Positions 9,562 to 19,352 are shown, counted from the first letter of the stretch. The stretch: DNA of 64,000 nucleotides from Oscillospiraceae bacterium (GCA_902792905.1 CADBBH010000007.1:83635-147634), one strand, 5' to 3'. The notes: a model not told the origin generated them from the sequence alone. Numbers and translations are program-made.

Positions 9562-9589
9562 TTGTTTTCGCGCGAAAATATGCTATAAT
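9562..9589 (+). promoter_or_regulatory. Sigma-A type promoter for the membrane protein gene
   Basis: TTGTTT, 16-base spacer, TATAAT ending about 38 bases before the ATG at 9627. It lies just after the mfd stop, so the downstream gene can be transcribed independently. Confidence 0.65.
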
Positions 9590-9626
9590 TATTTAACTGA
9601 AATTTCAGCAGATACGAGGAGAGCAG

Positions 9627-10517
9627 ATGAGCAGAACGGATATAAACACCGATAACGCTTCGGGCCGCAGGAAAATTATCATTGCGGTCTGTATCGGCGC
9701 GCCCCTGCTTATTCTGCTTGTCCTTTTCTTTATCTTTAAAAACACCGTCATCACAAATTACGCGGTGCGCTGCATGAACGGCAACAATTACGACAGCGCC
9801 CGCCTCGTCTCACGACTGGTAGGCGGTGAAAAAGGCGAAATTCTCTCGGATTATATCGATCTTCGCAGCGATATCAATGCCGGGTATTCCGCCCAGCTGG
9901 CTTCTTTTGATATCGTAAAGGCAACCGGCTGGAGGGACAGGGCAAAATCCGTGAACGAGAGAGCTCAGAACGGGCTTGAGCCGCTCGCAGAAGAGGCCGG
10001 AACTCTCTATAAAAAACTGTATTCCCTCTGCCAGCTGGAGAGGGAATACGAAAATATGCGCGATGATATCCTTGAAATGATGAACGTTTTCTCCGAGATA
10101 AACAGGCTCTATACACCCGATGAAAGCGGCCGCAAACCCGCCTTCACGATAGCTGAGGAGAGCGAAAAAATAATGCAGTGGGAGGAAATATGCCGCGTCC
10201 TCAGTGAGTTTGAGAATTCCGTACCGGGCGGCGATTCCATCTATCTGCTCTCATATCTTATCAGCGAAACATACGCCGAATGTGAGGATATCAGAAATCA
10301 GCTCCTCGAGCTCGGCGAAAAAGGATATTCCGATGACGACTATATAAAGGTAAGCGGCGACGGAAGGAAGGTATTTCCCGATATCGCGGGCTCGTCGGGT
10401 GTCTCCGTCAGCGTCGAGAGAAAAGAACAGTATGAGGAATATATGTTCACCGCCATCTGCCGCACACTCACCCGCACCCTCGCACAATACTATACGGGCA
10501 TGAGCGACGAAGAATAA
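9627..10517 (+). CDS. Single-pass membrane protein of unknown function
   Basis: A 296-residue protein with a basic N-terminus, one transmembrane helix at about 16-37 and a largely alpha-helical, charged extracytoplasmic region with possible coiled-coil segments (about 95-170). There is no lipobox or sorting signal. AGGAG precedes the ATG. I do not recognise the family. It has its own promoter after mfd and is followed by a strong terminator. Confidence 0.7.
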   Translation: MSRTDINTDNASGRRKIIIAVCIGAPLLILLVLFFIFKNTVITNYAVRCMNGNNYDSARLVSRLVGGEKGEILSDYIDLRSDINAGYSAQLASFDIVKATGWRDRAKSVNERAQNGLEPLAEEAGTLYKKLYSLCQLEREYENMRDDILEMMNVFSEINRLYTPDESGRKPAFTIAEESEKIMQWEEICRVLSEFENSVPGGDSIYLLSYLISETYAECEDIRNQLLELGEKGYSDDDYIKVSGDGRKVFPDIAGSSGVSVSVERKEQYEEYMFTAICRTLTRTLAQYYTGMSDEE

Positions 10518-10528
10518 AACTAAATATA

Positions 10529-10560
10529 AAAGCTCCCCTCACGGGGAGCTTGTTTTTATT
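10529..10560 (+). terminator. Rho-independent terminator
   Basis: Stem AAGCTCCCC/GGGGAGCTT with a TCAC loop followed by GTTTTTATTTT. It ends transcription of the upstream membrane protein gene and overlaps the 3' end of the convergent DUF2809 gene. Confidence 0.9.
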
Positions 10561-10945
10561 TTCCGATTATCTTTTTTACCGCCGCGTCAATCCCGAAGCA
10601 TATTGCCGTGCCGGCGGCGTAGCAGGCGATGTCGCCGAAGGAGAATGTGCCGCCGAGCGCGATTGAAACAATGCGGTTATCCTTCATCCCGATAAGCGAA
10701 ACGAAATCGAAATACTGCAGGATTTCAATGATAACGGCAAACGCGAAAACAAAGATTGGCAGAAGCTTCGGCTTTCGGGTGAATATGATTCTCGCGAGTG
10801 AAAACAACAGTATAACAACGAGCACATCCCCGACACTGCCCCTCACAAAACCGTGAGCGTATTTTCCGATAAGAATCTCGGAAACGAGCAGTATCAGGGC
10901 AAGCGCGGCATAAATCGTTTTTTCTTTTCTTAAACTTTTATTCAT
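10556..10945 (-). CDS. DUF2809-family small membrane protein
   Basis: A 129-residue protein with four predicted membrane helices. The C-terminal half, with D-F-V-S-L-I-G then R-I-V-S-I-A-L-G-G-T-F-S-F-G-D-I-A-C-Y, matches the conserved core of DUF2809, a family of four-helix membrane proteins of unknown function that is distantly VanZ-like. It overlaps the end of the anti-sigma gene by 4 bases, so it is probably the third gene of the sigma/anti-sigma operon. Confidence 0.7.
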   Translation of the reverse strand: MNKSLRKEKTIYAALALILLVSEILIGKYAHGFVRGSVGDVLVVILLFSLARIIFTRKPKLLPIFVFAFAVIIEILQYFDFVSLIGMKDNRIVSIALGGTFSFGDIACYAAGTAICFGIDAAVKKIIGK

Positions 10946-11898
10946 TTGGTAATGATATGCTTCTCAAAGTATTCTTTCTGCATTTCAGGTGTACCGTAAA
11001 CATAATCTGTATTATAGATACCATAAGTTGCAAGAAGCTGCGTTTCGGTGCATTTCTTGAAGTCTTCTTTTGATATACCGAATTCATCTATGAATTTCAG
11101 GATATTGAAATCTGCTGTTCCGCCGTATTTGTCCCTGAATTCATTGAATTCCTCTTCACCGACAAAATCTATAAGGGATTCGCAGATTGTAAAATATCTG
11201 TCGGTGTGAATCGTATCTCCTTTCGGCCTGATTATAACGCTGTTTTCTTCGGGAGCAGTTTTCCCTTCTTGAACAAACAACGGATTCTTGTAATAATCAT
11301 CAGAAAACCAGATATCCGGATTATACAGTTCTTTATCATAACAATCTGGATTTTCGGTAATAAAATTCTTGTCATATATTTCCCAATATTTTTCTTTTGG
11401 AATGCCGTAATAATCCATAAAGAACCTTCTGTTGCAGTCCTCAGTCTTACCGAACAATTCGATGAATCTTTGAGAGGATTCCGGTTCGATTTTATCAGCA
11501 TAATCAAGCAGCCACCCATCAATTGCATGATATCCGAATACATGGCTGCAAAATGCGGTGTCATTGCCGATTCCCGCTCCGTTGGCATCTTTGCTGTTCG
11601 TTTTCGAATCCGAAGCCGAATATTCTCCGGCGTGTTCAATGCTCTCTGTTGCGTCGGCTTCGTAATCGACGCCCCCGCCGTATTCGATATCATATTCTTC
11701 CCTGACCGCGTTGTCGGCGGACTTCGCCGCTCCGAGTCTGAGGTTTCCGGTAACCGCGGCTCCGGTGAATATGCACACGGCGAGCGCGGCGGCCGTTACC
11801 GAAACTGCGGTGACTCTCTTTCTGACTGCCGCCTTGTGAACTTCATAGGCGCGGACTTTTTCCATTACGCTCTTTGACATTTCTTCACTCGTTTTCAT
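10942..11898 (-). CDS. Membrane-anchored anti-sigma-like protein with duplicated extracytoplasmic motif
   Basis: 318 residues: short cytosolic N-terminus (1-27), one transmembrane helix (about 28-50), then a secreted acidic region. It begins inside the 3' end of the ECF sigma gene (14-base overlap) with AAGGAGG eight bases before ATG 11898, the typical place for an anti-sigma factor. The cytosolic part is very short for a canonical anti-sigma domain and lacks a zinc-type HxxxCxxC motif. Residues about 144-175 and 251-282 are an imperfect repeat (FG..-D-.N-..F-.D-.-GI-.KE). The function is inferred from context only; it could be a sensor partner of the sigma factor. Confidence 0.6.
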   Translation of the reverse strand: MKTSEEMSKSVMEKVRAYEVHKAAVRKRVTAVSVTAAALAVCIFTGAAVTGNLRLGAAKSADNAVREEYDIEYGGGVDYEADATESIEHAGEYSASDSKTNSKDANGAGIGNDTAFCSHVFGYHAIDGWLLDYADKIEPESSQRFIELFGKTEDCNRRFFMDYYGIPKEKYWEIYDKNFITENPDCYDKELYNPDIWFSDDYYKNPLFVQEGKTAPEENSVIIRPKGDTIHTDRYFTICESLIDFVGEEEFNEFRDKYGGTADFNILKFIDEFGISKEDFKKCTETQLLATYGIYNTDYVYGTPEMQKEYFEKHIITK

Positions 11899-12439
11899 AG
11901 ATAAAGCCCTCCTTTTCAAGTTCTTTTTTCAGTGCGGCCCTCGCCCTGCTGAGCGTCGCCTCGACGGCGTGGACCTTCTTTTTCAGGATTTCCGCCGTTT
12001 CTTTATTGCTCAGGCCCTCAAAATATGTGAGCCACAGCACTTCCCTGTATTCGGCCCTGAGATTGTTCATCGCTCTGTGAACCGCGATTTTCCGCTCCTC
12101 GCGCAGATAGTTTTCTTCGAGATTTTCTTCATCGGCAAGGTCGTAATGGGTTTCAAGCGGCTCCTCGTGCCTTCGTTTCATTTTGCGAAGGGCATCGAGA
12201 GCGATGTTTCTGCCTATCGTATAGAGCCAGGTCTTGAACGACGCCCCGCCCTTATTCTTCGGCTTTTTAGTAAAAAGGCGCACGAAGGTATCCTCGGCAA
12301 GCTCCTCCGCGAGGTCAAGATTTGAGACATAGCCGTTGAGATAAAGAATCAGCCCGTCTTTATATTCGGTTATGATTTCTTCAAGGCCCTTTTCGTCGCC
12401 TTCAAGAAAACGGCGATACGCGTCGGCACCGTTTTCCAA
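11885..12439 (-). CDS. ECF-type RNA polymerase sigma factor
   Basis: Sigma-70 family, ECF group. Region 2 shows DLAEELAEDTFVRLF followed by SFKTWLYTIGRNIALDALRKMKRR; region 4 shows YREVLWLTYFEGLSNKETAEIL ending in an HTH. I place the start at TTG 12439 because AAAGGAG lies seven bases upstream (184 residues, usual for ECF); an ATG at 12466 in the same frame lacks a good site. It is co-transcribed with the overlapping membrane protein that probably controls it. Confidence 0.9.
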   Translation of the reverse strand: MENGADAYRRFLEGDEKGLEEIITEYKDGLILYLNGYVSNLDLAEELAEDTFVRLFTKKPKNKGGASFKTWLYTIGRNIALDALRKMKRRHEEPLETHYDLADEENLEENYLREERKIAVHRAMNNLRAEYREVLWLTYFEGLSNKETAEILKKKVHAVEATLSRARAALKKELEKEGFIYENE

Positions 12440-12487
12440 AGCAAACACTCCTTTGCTGACTTTCATTTATTACACGTCACAGACCTA

Positions 12488-12515
12488 AAACACCTCACAG
12501 TTTACTGCGAGGTGC
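12488..12515 (-). terminator. Rho-independent terminator
   Basis: Palindrome CACCTCaCAG/CTGcGAGGTG with a short T-run on the minus strand. It separates the small Cys protein gene from the sigma factor gene downstream on the same strand; a T-rich tract on the plus side is inside the small gene's 3' end. Confidence 0.6.
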
Positions 12516-12522
12516 CGGATTT

Positions 12523-12861
12523 TTATTTTGTAAGCTCTTCGAGAATTGCCGCCGCCTTTGTGCATCCTGGGCAGAGACAGTTGACAGCTCCGTTTGCCTT
12601 TGCCTCAACGCCCTGCTTATGCATCAGCTGAGCGACGACCTCATCATTCATATTAAGGCAGTATTCGCTCTGAGTGAAGGCAATATAGTCGTCTATGGTG
12701 CAGATATCGTCCCTGAGCTCCGCGATGAGATTTGCGGGGTCTGCTTCGCCTGTTTTTTCAGCGCTCTCAAGGAATTCCTTCGCCGCCTGCTGCAACTCGG
12801 GGCAGACATAGACCGTGAGCATATCCTTTATTTTTTCGATGAGTTCAGATGAAACTTTCAT
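12523..12861 (-). CDS. Small Cys-containing protein of unknown function
   Basis: 112 residues starting at ATG 12861 (AGAGAGGC upstream); an in-frame extension to 12936 lacks a ribosome binding site. Mostly helical and acidic, with a C-terminal C-L-C-P-G-C cluster plus an earlier Cys pair (V-Y-V-C-P, E-Y-C-L), which could bind a metal or form disulfides. I do not recognise the family with certainty. It is flanked by its own terminator, so it is probably monocistronic. Confidence 0.6.
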   Translation of the reverse strand: MKVSSELIEKIKDMLTVYVCPELQQAAKEFLESAEKTGEADPANLIAELRDDICTIDDYIAFTQSEYCLNMNDEVVAQLMHKQGVEAKANGAVNCLCPGCTKAAAILEELTK

Positions 12862-12920
12862 ATTTTTGCCTCTCTTTTCTTTTTTTGACATTATATCAAA
12901 ACGATGAGTGAATTTCAATA

Positions 12921-12949
12921 TTGCAGATATGAGCAATTTATGATATATT
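12921..12949 (+). promoter_or_regulatory. Promoter of the amidohydrolase gene
   Basis: TTGCAG, 17-base spacer, TATATT, located 28 bases before the ATG at 12977. Confidence 0.6.
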
Positions 12950-12976
12950 TATTAAAAATCACGGAGAGAGAATATA

Positions 12977-13771
12977 ATGATTATTGACTTTCATACCCAT
13001 TGTTTTCCCGAAAAAATCGCGGAAAAATCAATGAATATACTTAAAAACCGCTCGGGAATCATTCACCCGTCGCATAACGGAACGCCCGCTTCGCTCGTTG
13101 AGGCGCAGAGAAAAGCGGGGGTTGATTACAGCGTCATACTGAATATTTCAACAAATCCGCATCAGCAGAGAAGCGTCAACAATTTCGCGATTTCCCTGCT
13201 TGATTATGAAGGAGTCATCCCCTTCGGCTCGGTCCATCCCGACAGCGAAGATATATTCGAGGAGCTTGAGCGGCTGAAGGAAGCGGGAATAAAGGGCATT
13301 AAATTTCATCCCGATTATCAGGATTTCTTCTGCGATGAGGAGAGAATGATTCCGGTCTACGAAAAAATCGCAGAGCTCGAATTCATCACCGTTTTTCACT
13401 GCGGCCTCGACATGGGCCTGCCCTATCCGATTCACTGCTCCGCTCAGCGTCTGAGCACAATTCTGCCCGCATTCGGCGGAGCGCCCGTTGTGGCGGCGCA
13501 TTTCGGCGGACTTTCGGACTGCGAGAATACGATGAAATACCTCTGCGGCAGGGATGTTTATCTTGACACTGCCTACTGCTACGGCACTCTGCCGCCCGTT
13601 GCCGCGAGAGAAATAATAAAACTTCACGGCGCGGATAGAATATTGATGGCAAGCGACGCCCCGTGGAACGACCCTGCGGACAGCATAGCGATGGTAAAGC
13701 ATTTCGGCGTACCCGAAGCGGATGAGAAAAAGATACTCGGCCTGAACGCCGCGAAGCTGCTTAAAATATAA
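12977..13771 (+). CDS. Amidohydrolase-2 family metal-dependent hydrolase
   Basis: 264-residue TIM-barrel hydrolase of the amidohydrolase superfamily (amidohydrolase_2/TatD-like). Metal-site motifs: DFHTHCFP at residue 4, GIKFHPDYQ at about 108, FHCG, AAHFGG, and MASDAPW with the catalytic Asp near the end. The HTH motif and C-terminal Asp are intact. It stands alone between a promoter and a strong bidirectional terminator. Substrate unknown; related enzymes hydrolyse or decarboxylate small cyclic or acidic compounds. Confidence 0.8.
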   Translation: MIIDFHTHCFPEKIAEKSMNILKNRSGIIHPSHNGTPASLVEAQRKAGVDYSVILNISTNPHQQRSVNNFAISLLDYEGVIPFGSVHPDSEDIFEELERLKEAGIKGIKFHPDYQDFFCDEERMIPVYEKIAELEFITVFHCGLDMGLPYPIHCSAQRLSTILPAFGGAPVVAAHFGGLSDCENTMKYLCGRDVYLDTAYCYGTLPPVAAREIIKLHGADRILMASDAPWNDPADSIAMVKHFGVPEADEKKILGLNAAKLLKI

Positions 13772-13777
13772 AGAGAT

Positions 13778-13806
13778 AAGGACTGCCTCCCGGCAGTCCT
13801 TTTATA
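13778..13806. terminator. Bidirectional rho-independent terminator
   Basis: Perfect stem AAGGACTGCC/GGCAGTCCTT with a TCCC loop and T-rich flank, between the convergent amidohydrolase and fucI genes. Confidence 0.9.
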
Positions 13807-13813
13807 ATGCGTT

Positions 13814-15610
13814 TTATCTGTAAAGAGGTCCGTAGTTCTCGCAGGCGCGGTAGTCGGCTCCCTCGAGATCCTTTGTTCCGAATGCACCCCAGCAGGCGGG
13901 TCTGAATATCTTTTCATCGGGAACATTGTGAAGGGCTACGGGGATTCTGAGCATCGAGGCGAGGGTGATGATATCCGCGCCGATATGGCCGTAGCTGATG
14001 GCGCCGTGATTCGCGCCCCAGTTATTCATCAGGTCGTAAGCGGAAGCGAATGCGCCTTCGCCGGTGACCCTCGGAGTGAACCAGGTGCAGGGCCAGGTAT
14101 AGTCTGTTCTCTTCCAGAGAATATGGCTGACCTCATCGGGAAGAGCGACGGTCCAGCCCTCAGCAATCTGAAGCACGGGGCCGAGTCCTCTGACCCAGTT
14201 GATTCTTATCATGGTGGCGGGCATCTCCGCTCTGGTAAGGAAGCGGGCCGAATATCCGCCGCCGCGGAAATAGCCGTTATCGGCAGCGCACCATTCAGTC
14301 GCCTTGAGCATCTTGTCAACATCGTCCTCGGTAACGTTATACCATTCCTTCATAACGCCGTTGCCGTTTTCATCCTTGACTTCGCCGCAGGCGTCAAGGC
14401 AGCAGGCGCCGGAATTTATAAGGTGGATAAGACCGTTCGCGTCCTTCGCGTGGCCTTCGATATCATAACCGGTAACTCTCTTGATGCTCTCGCCGCTCCA
14501 GTGGGTGCGGACATCGGCGAACATCTGGGCTTTATTGGTGAGCAGGCTCATGAGAAGCATGCTCGCGGCATTGAGAGTGTCGTTTTCGGTAGCGAAAACA
14601 TAGGGGGCGCGTATGCCGTTCCAGTCAAAGGAAGTGTTGAGAATCGCCTCAACGAAGTCGGCATTCGGCCAGTGGTCGGTCCACTGTCTCTGGCCCTGGA
14701 ATCCGCCCGCGATGGCGTTGTGGCCGACGGCCTCCTCACCGAATTCGCCGGCAAGCTTGTCATTGCCGTTCATAAGGTCTTTTACGATGCATGCCATCTT
14801 GACCGTGAATTCCCAGTCCTTTTCCTTCTGCTCGTCGCTCTTGCGTACGAAATCGGGGTTTTTATCAAAGCCCTCGGGGCAGTTTGCCTTGACCCAGGCG
14901 AGTGCCTTCTGGTATTCCTCCTCGTCATAGATGCCTTCGTCCATTCTGCGGAGAATCTCAACCTCGTCAACGCTCTCGACTCTCATTCCGAGATATGCCT
15001 CGAAGAAATCGGGAGTAATCTGCGAGCCGGCAATGCCCATACACATTGAGCCGATCTGGAGATAGGATTTGCCGCGCATTGTGGTAGCCGCAATGCCCGC
15101 TCTCGCGAAGCGGAGAAGCTTCTCTTCAACATCGGCGGGAATCTCTTTATCATCCGCCTCCTGAACCTCTCTGCCGTAGATGCCGAATGCCGGAAGCCCC
15201 TTCTGGGCGTGGCAGGCGAGCACGCAGGCGAGATAGACCGCGCCCGGACGCTCGGTGGCGTTGAAGCCCCAGATGCCCTTGATTGTGGTCGGGTCCATAT
15301 CCATCGTTTCGGAGCCGTAGCACCAGCAGGGTGTGACGGAGAGGGTGACTGCGACGCCCTCTTTCTTGAACTGCGCCTCGCAGGCGGCCGCCTCTGCGAC
15401 TCTGCCGATTGAAGTGTCGGAGATGACAACCCTGACGGGGGTGCCGTCCGAATAACGCAGGTTTTCCTCATAGAGTTTCTTGACTGACTGAGCCATCATC
15501 ATGGTCTGATCCTCAAGGGACTCCCTGACCTTCAGAGGGCCGCGTCTGCCGTCGATGATACGGCGGATGCCTATTGCGGGATAATCGCCGATAAGTCTGC
15601 TTTTTGCCAT
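13814..15610 (-). CDS. fucI: L-fucose isomerase
   Basis: 598 residues, the usual length of FucI, which interconverts L-fucose and L-fuculose (and D-arabinose/D-ribulose) with a Mn2+ ion. The N-terminus ([14 protein letters not shown]), the [13 protein letters not shown] segment, the [17 protein letters not shown] region and [18 protein letters not shown] containing active-site acid residues are clear family signatures. It is the last gene of the fucU-kinase-fucI block, 27 bases after the kinase, with GGAGCG upstream of the ATG. Confidence 0.96.
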   Translation of the reverse strand: MAKSRLIGDYPAIGIRRIIDGRRGPLKVRESLEDQTMMMAQSVKKLYEENLRYSDGTPVRVVISDTSIGRVAEAAACEAQFKKEGVAVTLSVTPCWCYGSETMDMDPTTIKGIWGFNATERPGAVYLACVLACHAQKGLPAFGIYGREVQEADDKEIPADVEEKLLRFARAGIAATTMRGKSYLQIGSMCMGIAGSQITPDFFEAYLGMRVESVDEVEILRRMDEGIYDEEEYQKALAWVKANCPEGFDKNPDFVRKSDEQKEKDWEFTVKMACIVKDLMNGNDKLAGEFGEEAVGHNAIAGGFQGQRQWTDHWPNADFVEAILNTSFDWNGIRAPYVFATENDTLNAASMLLMSLLTNKAQMFADVRTHWSGESIKRVTGYDIEGHAKDANGLIHLINSGACCLDACGEVKDENGNGVMKEWYNVTEDDVDKMLKATEWCAADNGYFRGGGYSARFLTRAEMPATMIRINWVRGLGPVLQIAEGWTVALPDEVSHILWKRTDYTWPCTWFTPRVTGEGAFASAYDLMNNWGANHGAISYGHIGADIITLASMLRIPVALHNVPDEKIFRPACWGAFGTKDLEGADYRACENYGPLYR

Positions 15611-15637
15611 AGTATTACGCTCCTTTTATGTAAATTC

Positions 15638-17101
15638 TTAATTATTGCCTGATCTGAGATACGCGGCATTCCATTCCGCCGTGTTTTCGGGATAATAAAC
15701 CTTTATATTCTCGCTGTTTGCGATGATTTTTCTCGCCTCGGCAACATCCTTGATGCAACCCTGCGCGATGAGCTGAACCGCGATATTTCCGAGCACGGTC
15801 GCCTCAATCGGGCCCGCTTTTACGGGAACTCCGCAGGCGTTCGCGGTCATCTGACAGAGCAGGCCGTCCTTGACGCCGCCGCCGATAACGTGAATTTCTT
15901 TATAATCCTTACCCGTACAGCTCTTGATTTTTTCAAAGGTTGCGCGGTATTTCATTGCGAGACTCTCATATATGCAGCGGACAATTGCACCGTCTGTCCC
16001 GGGGAACCTGCCGGTCGCGTTTTTGCAGTAATCGCGGATTCTCTGCGGGATATTGCCCATTTTGCCGAATTCTTCATAATCGGGGTCGATGAAATGGGCG
16101 AACGGCTCGCTCTCAAGCGCGAGCTTTTCAAGGTCGGCATAGGAATAATCCTTGCCGTGTCTGTTCCAGTGGCGGCGGCTCTCCTGAATGAGCCAGAGAC
16201 CCGTGATATTCTTGAGAAATCCGGTTTTGCCCTCGCATCCGCCCTCGTTGGTGACATTCATCTCAAGCGAAGTTTCGTTTACTATCGGCTCGTCGAGCTC
16301 GGTGCCGAAGAGCGACCAGGTGCCGCTCGAGAGGAAGATGAAATCCTTTTCTTCGGCCGGCACGGCGGTTATCGCGCTCTGCGTATCGTGGCCGCAGACG
16401 CTTATGACTCTGATATCGCCCTCCAGACCGCATTCCTCTTTTATCAGTGGCGACAGCGCGCGGCTGACTTCACCGGGAAGCTTTATTTCGCCCGCGAGGC
16501 GCTGCGGTATGCCGAGCTTATCGAATATCTCGGAGCACCAGGTGCCTGTTTTGATATCAACGAGCTGCGAGGTGGTCGCTATCGAATACTCGGTCGCCTG
16601 CTCACCGGTCAGCATATAGGCGAATAAATCGGGCATAAAGAGAAATTTATCGGCTCTCTCAAGCAGATCTTTTCTCTCCAGCGCGAGGGAATAGAGCTGA
16701 AAAACGGTGTTGAGCTCCATGAACTGAATGCCGGTGAGCTCGTAAAAACGCTCTTTCGGTATGATTTCAAAGGCTTTCTCAACGAGACCGACAGTTCTCT
16801 TATCCCTGTAATGGATTGGATTTTCGAGCAGTCTGCCGTCTTTGTCAAGCAAACCGAAATCCACGCCCCAGGTATCGATTCCTATGCTGTCAAAGGAATC
16901 GGCTGTTCTCGCCTTTATCAGACTCTGTTTGATTTCATGAAACAGGCGGAGCACATCCCAGTAAACCGTGCCGCCGACGGATACGGGGTCGTTTGTGAAG
17001 CGGTGAACCTCGTTGAGCGAAATCTTTTCGCCGTCAAAGGTGCCGATAATGGCTCTGCCGCTTGAAGCGCCGAAATCTATCGCAAGAACCTTCTTAATCA
17101 T
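15638..17101 (-). CDS. FGGY sugar kinase, rhamnulokinase type (probable L-fuculokinase)
   Basis: 487-residue FGGY-family carbohydrate kinase. The N-terminal phosphate loop (AIDFGASSGRAIIG) and SIGIDTWGVDFGLLD are those of RhaB-type kinases; the C-terminal ATP site shows IHVIGGGVKDGLLCQMTAN. Position between FucU and FucI indicates that it phosphorylates L-fuculose here, as RhaB-like kinases do in other fucose operons. That assignment is inferred from context; sequence alone reads as rhamnulokinase. It overlaps fucU by 4 bases. Confidence 0.88.
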   Translation of the reverse strand: MIKKVLAIDFGASSGRAIIGTFDGEKISLNEVHRFTNDPVSVGGTVYWDVLRLFHEIKQSLIKARTADSFDSIGIDTWGVDFGLLDKDGRLLENPIHYRDKRTVGLVEKAFEIIPKERFYELTGIQFMELNTVFQLYSLALERKDLLERADKFLFMPDLFAYMLTGEQATEYSIATTSQLVDIKTGTWCSEIFDKLGIPQRLAGEIKLPGEVSRALSPLIKEECGLEGDIRVISVCGHDTQSAITAVPAEEKDFIFLSSGTWSLFGTELDEPIVNETSLEMNVTNEGGCEGKTGFLKNITGLWLIQESRRHWNRHGKDYSYADLEKLALESEPFAHFIDPDYEEFGKMGNIPQRIRDYCKNATGRFPGTDGAIVRCIYESLAMKYRATFEKIKSCTGKDYKEIHVIGGGVKDGLLCQMTANACGVPVKAGPIEATVLGNIAVQLIAQGCIKDVAEARKIIANSENIKVYYPENTAEWNAAYLRSGNN

Positions 17102-17520
17102 TGAACAACACCTTTTTTGAGGATGATATTTGCGTAAATCGCTGTCTCGCCGGTCGCAACAACCGCATAGGCCTTCTTCGCTCTCTCATAGAAAGCGAAT
17201 CTCTCGATGAGCTCGATATTCTTATCGCCCTCGTTTGCCTTGATTGTCTTTTCGTATTCCGCCCAGATTGGAGGTCTGTTTTCGGGATCGCCGTTATCCA
17301 TAAGGCCGACGGGCGCCTCAACATAGGTATCGAGCGGCATAAGCTTGAGGATCGCGTCAAGTATTTCGTTGACGCCGTGGCCGTCAAGGCGGATAAGGCG
17401 CTTCGCGACAGACGCGGCGGGGAAATTGCCGTCGCCGATAACGATTTCATCACCGTGGCCCATTTCCATAAGGATTTTGAGCAGATTCGGTGAGAGAACG
17501 GGAGAAATATTCTTTAACAT
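17098..17520 (-). CDS. fucU: L-fucose mutarotase (FucU/RbsD family)
   Basis: 140 residues. FucU catalyses anomer exchange of L-fucose so that the isomerase receives the right form. Motifs: SPNLLKILMEMGHGDEIVIGDGNFPA at the N-terminus with catalytic His, HGVNEILDAILKLMPLDTY, and the C-terminal IYANIILKKGVV. AGGAGG lies upstream of ATG 17520, which follows the asnS stop by 23 bases. Confidence 0.95.
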   Translation of the reverse strand: MLKNISPVLSPNLLKILMEMGHGDEIVIGDGNFPAASVAKRLIRLDGHGVNEILDAILKLMPLDTYVEAPVGLMDNGDPENRPPIWAEYEKTIKANEGDKNIELIERFAFYERAKKAYAVVATGETAIYANIILKKGVVQ

Positions 17521-17543
17521 AGCGTTGCCTCCTGTTTGATGAT

Positions 17544-18947
17544 TTAGAATTCGGCTGAACCTGTTGTTCTCGGGAACGGAATCGCGTCGCGGATATTAGA
17601 AACGCCTGTGAGATACATTACCAGACGCTCGAAGCCGAGACCGAAGCCGCTGTGCTTGACGCCGCCGTATCTGCGAAGGTCAAGATACCAGCTGTAATCC
17701 TCTTCTTTGAGGCCGAGCTCGGCAATTCTGTCAAGAAGCACATCGAGGCGCTCCTCTCTCTGGCTGCCGCCGATGATTTCGCCGATGCCCATAACGAGGC
17801 AGTCGCAGGCGGCGACGGTCTTTCCGTCGTCATTCAGGCGCATATAGAATGCCTTGATTTCTTTGGGATAATCGGTGACGAAGACGGGCTTTCTGAATAT
17901 CTGCTCGGTAAGATAGCGCTCGTGCTCGGTCTGAAGGTCGATACCCCAGCTGACTTTATATTCGAATTCGTCATTGTGCTTTTCGAGAAGCTCAACCGCC
18001 TCGGTGTATGAAACTCTGCCGAAATCGGAATTCGCAACGGCGGTCAGGCGCTCGAGCAGGCCCTTGTCGACGAATTTATTGAGGAAATCCATCTCCTGCG
18101 GGCAGTTTTCAATGACATAATTGATTACGAATTTAATCATCGCCTCGGCGATATCCATATTTTCGCTCAGCTCGGCAAATGCGATTTCCGGCTCAATCAT
18201 CCAGAATTCGGCCGCGTGGCGCTGAGTATATGATTTCTCGGCTCTGAAGGTCGGTCCGAAGGTATAGATTTTGCCGAATGCGAGGGCCATTATTTCGCCC
18301 TGAAGCTGACCCGAAACGGTCAGAAAGGCGGGCTTTTTGAAGAAATCCTGAGCAAAATCAACCGCGCCGTCCTCGGTCTTCGGAACATCGGCAAGATCAA
18401 AATCGGTGACTCTGAATCTCTCACCCGCGCCCTCGGCGTCCGAGCAGGAAATCAGCGGGGTATGGGCATAGACAAAGCCCTGATCTATAAAGAATTTGTG
18501 AATCGCGTAAGCGGCGACGGAACGCACTCTGAATACCGCGTTGAAAAGATTGGTCCTCGGTCTCAGATGCGCGATTTCCCTGAGATATTCAACCGAATGC
18601 CTCTTCTTCTGAAGCGGATAATCGGGAGTCGAGGTTGCTTCCACCGAGATTTCGTCCGCGTTGATTTCAAAGGGCTGGCTCGCCTCGGGGGTGAGCAGGA
18701 GTTTTCCCGTAACCCTGAGGGCTGCGCCGACATTCTGCTTCGCTATATCCTTGTAGTTCGCGAGCTTGCTCTCTTCAAAAACGACCTGAAGACCCTTGAA
18801 GGAGCTGCCGTCGTTGAGCTCTATGAAGCCGATGGCCTTTGAATCCCTGAGGGTACGCACCCAGCCGTAAACGGTAATTGTTTTATCGGCAAAGGATTCG
18901 GGGCTTTCATAGAGTTTCTTTATTTCCGTTCTGTCTGCGTAAGGCAT
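17544..18947 (-). CDS. asnS: Asparaginyl-tRNA synthetase
   Basis: 467 residues. Class II aminoacyl-tRNA synthetase with an N-terminal OB-fold anticodon-binding domain ([24 protein letters not shown]) and a catalytic core with motif 2 ([21 protein letters not shown]) and motif 3 ([13 protein letters not shown]). It ends in [12 protein letters not shown], typical of AsnRS. ATG 18947 is chosen because AAGGAG lies nine bases upstream; the in-frame ATG at 18956 abuts that site. It sits inside a long co-directional run, unusual company for a tRNA synthetase. Confidence 0.96.
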   Translation of the reverse strand: MPYADRTEIKKLYESPESFADKTITVYGWVRTLRDSKAIGFIELNDGSSFKGLQVVFEESKLANYKDIAKQNVGAALRVTGKLLLTPEASQPFEINADEISVEATSTPDYPLQKKRHSVEYLREIAHLRPRTNLFNAVFRVRSVAAYAIHKFFIDQGFVYAHTPLISCSDAEGAGERFRVTDFDLADVPKTEDGAVDFAQDFFKKPAFLTVSGQLQGEIMALAFGKIYTFGPTFRAEKSYTQRHAAEFWMIEPEIAFAELSENMDIAEAMIKFVINYVIENCPQEMDFLNKFVDKGLLERLTAVANSDFGRVSYTEAVELLEKHNDEFEYKVSWGIDLQTEHERYLTEQIFRKPVFVTDYPKEIKAFYMRLNDDGKTVAACDCLVMGIGEIIGGSQREERLDVLLDRIAELGLKEEDYSWYLDLRRYGGVKHSGFGLGFERLVMYLTGVSNIRDAIPFPRTTGSAEF

Positions 18948-18971
18948 ATATATCATCTCCTTGAGTATTTG

Positions 18972-19352
18972 TTAAACAGTAATTCTGTCACGGTTCGCCT
19001 CGACTGTCAACTCGCCGATGCCTTCAACCAGCGTAAGTTCGTCGATACTGCGGAAATATCCGTATTTTTCGCGGAATTCCACAATGGCGCGCGCCTTGAC
19101 TTCGCCGACCTCGCTGAGCGTCGCAAGCTCCTGCTCGGTGGCTGTGTTTATATTAATCAGACCGCCGGTATCCGCCTCTCCGGTTTCCGGCTCGGGCATT
19201 GCGCGGTCCATAACCGTCTGCGCTTCGGGAACACTGACCGCTTTGAGCGAATCCGCGCCGGGCGCGTCAATGATTTTGAATATCATCAGAACCGCGAATA
19301 TCAGCAGAGCCGCCGCGAAAGCGAGCAACGGCGATTTCTTATCATCCTTCAT
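18972..19352 (-). CDS. ComEA-like helix-hairpin-helix protein
   Basis: 126 residues: N-terminal membrane anchor (about 8-25), an acidic linker, then a C-terminal HhH DNA-binding motif beginning LININTATEQELATLSEVGEVKARAIVEFRE and ending GIGELTVE. This is the ComEA architecture, where the protein binds incoming DNA at the membrane during transformation. No comEC or other com genes are in the window, so a role in DNA uptake is inferred from family only. It overlaps the MIF-like gene by one base. Confidence 0.82.
   Translation of the reverse strand: MKDDKKSPLLAFAAALLIFAVLMIFKIIDAPGADSLKAVSVPEAQTVMDRAMPEPETGEADTGGLININTATEQELATLSEVGEVKARAIVEFREKYGYFRSIDELTLVEGIGELTVEANRDRITV

Noticed and set aside
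13928-15049. 373-codon open frame on the plus strand opposite fucI
   Set aside because: It is the antisense shadow of a clearly coding fucI. It has no ribosome binding site and its translation lacks recognisable domains.
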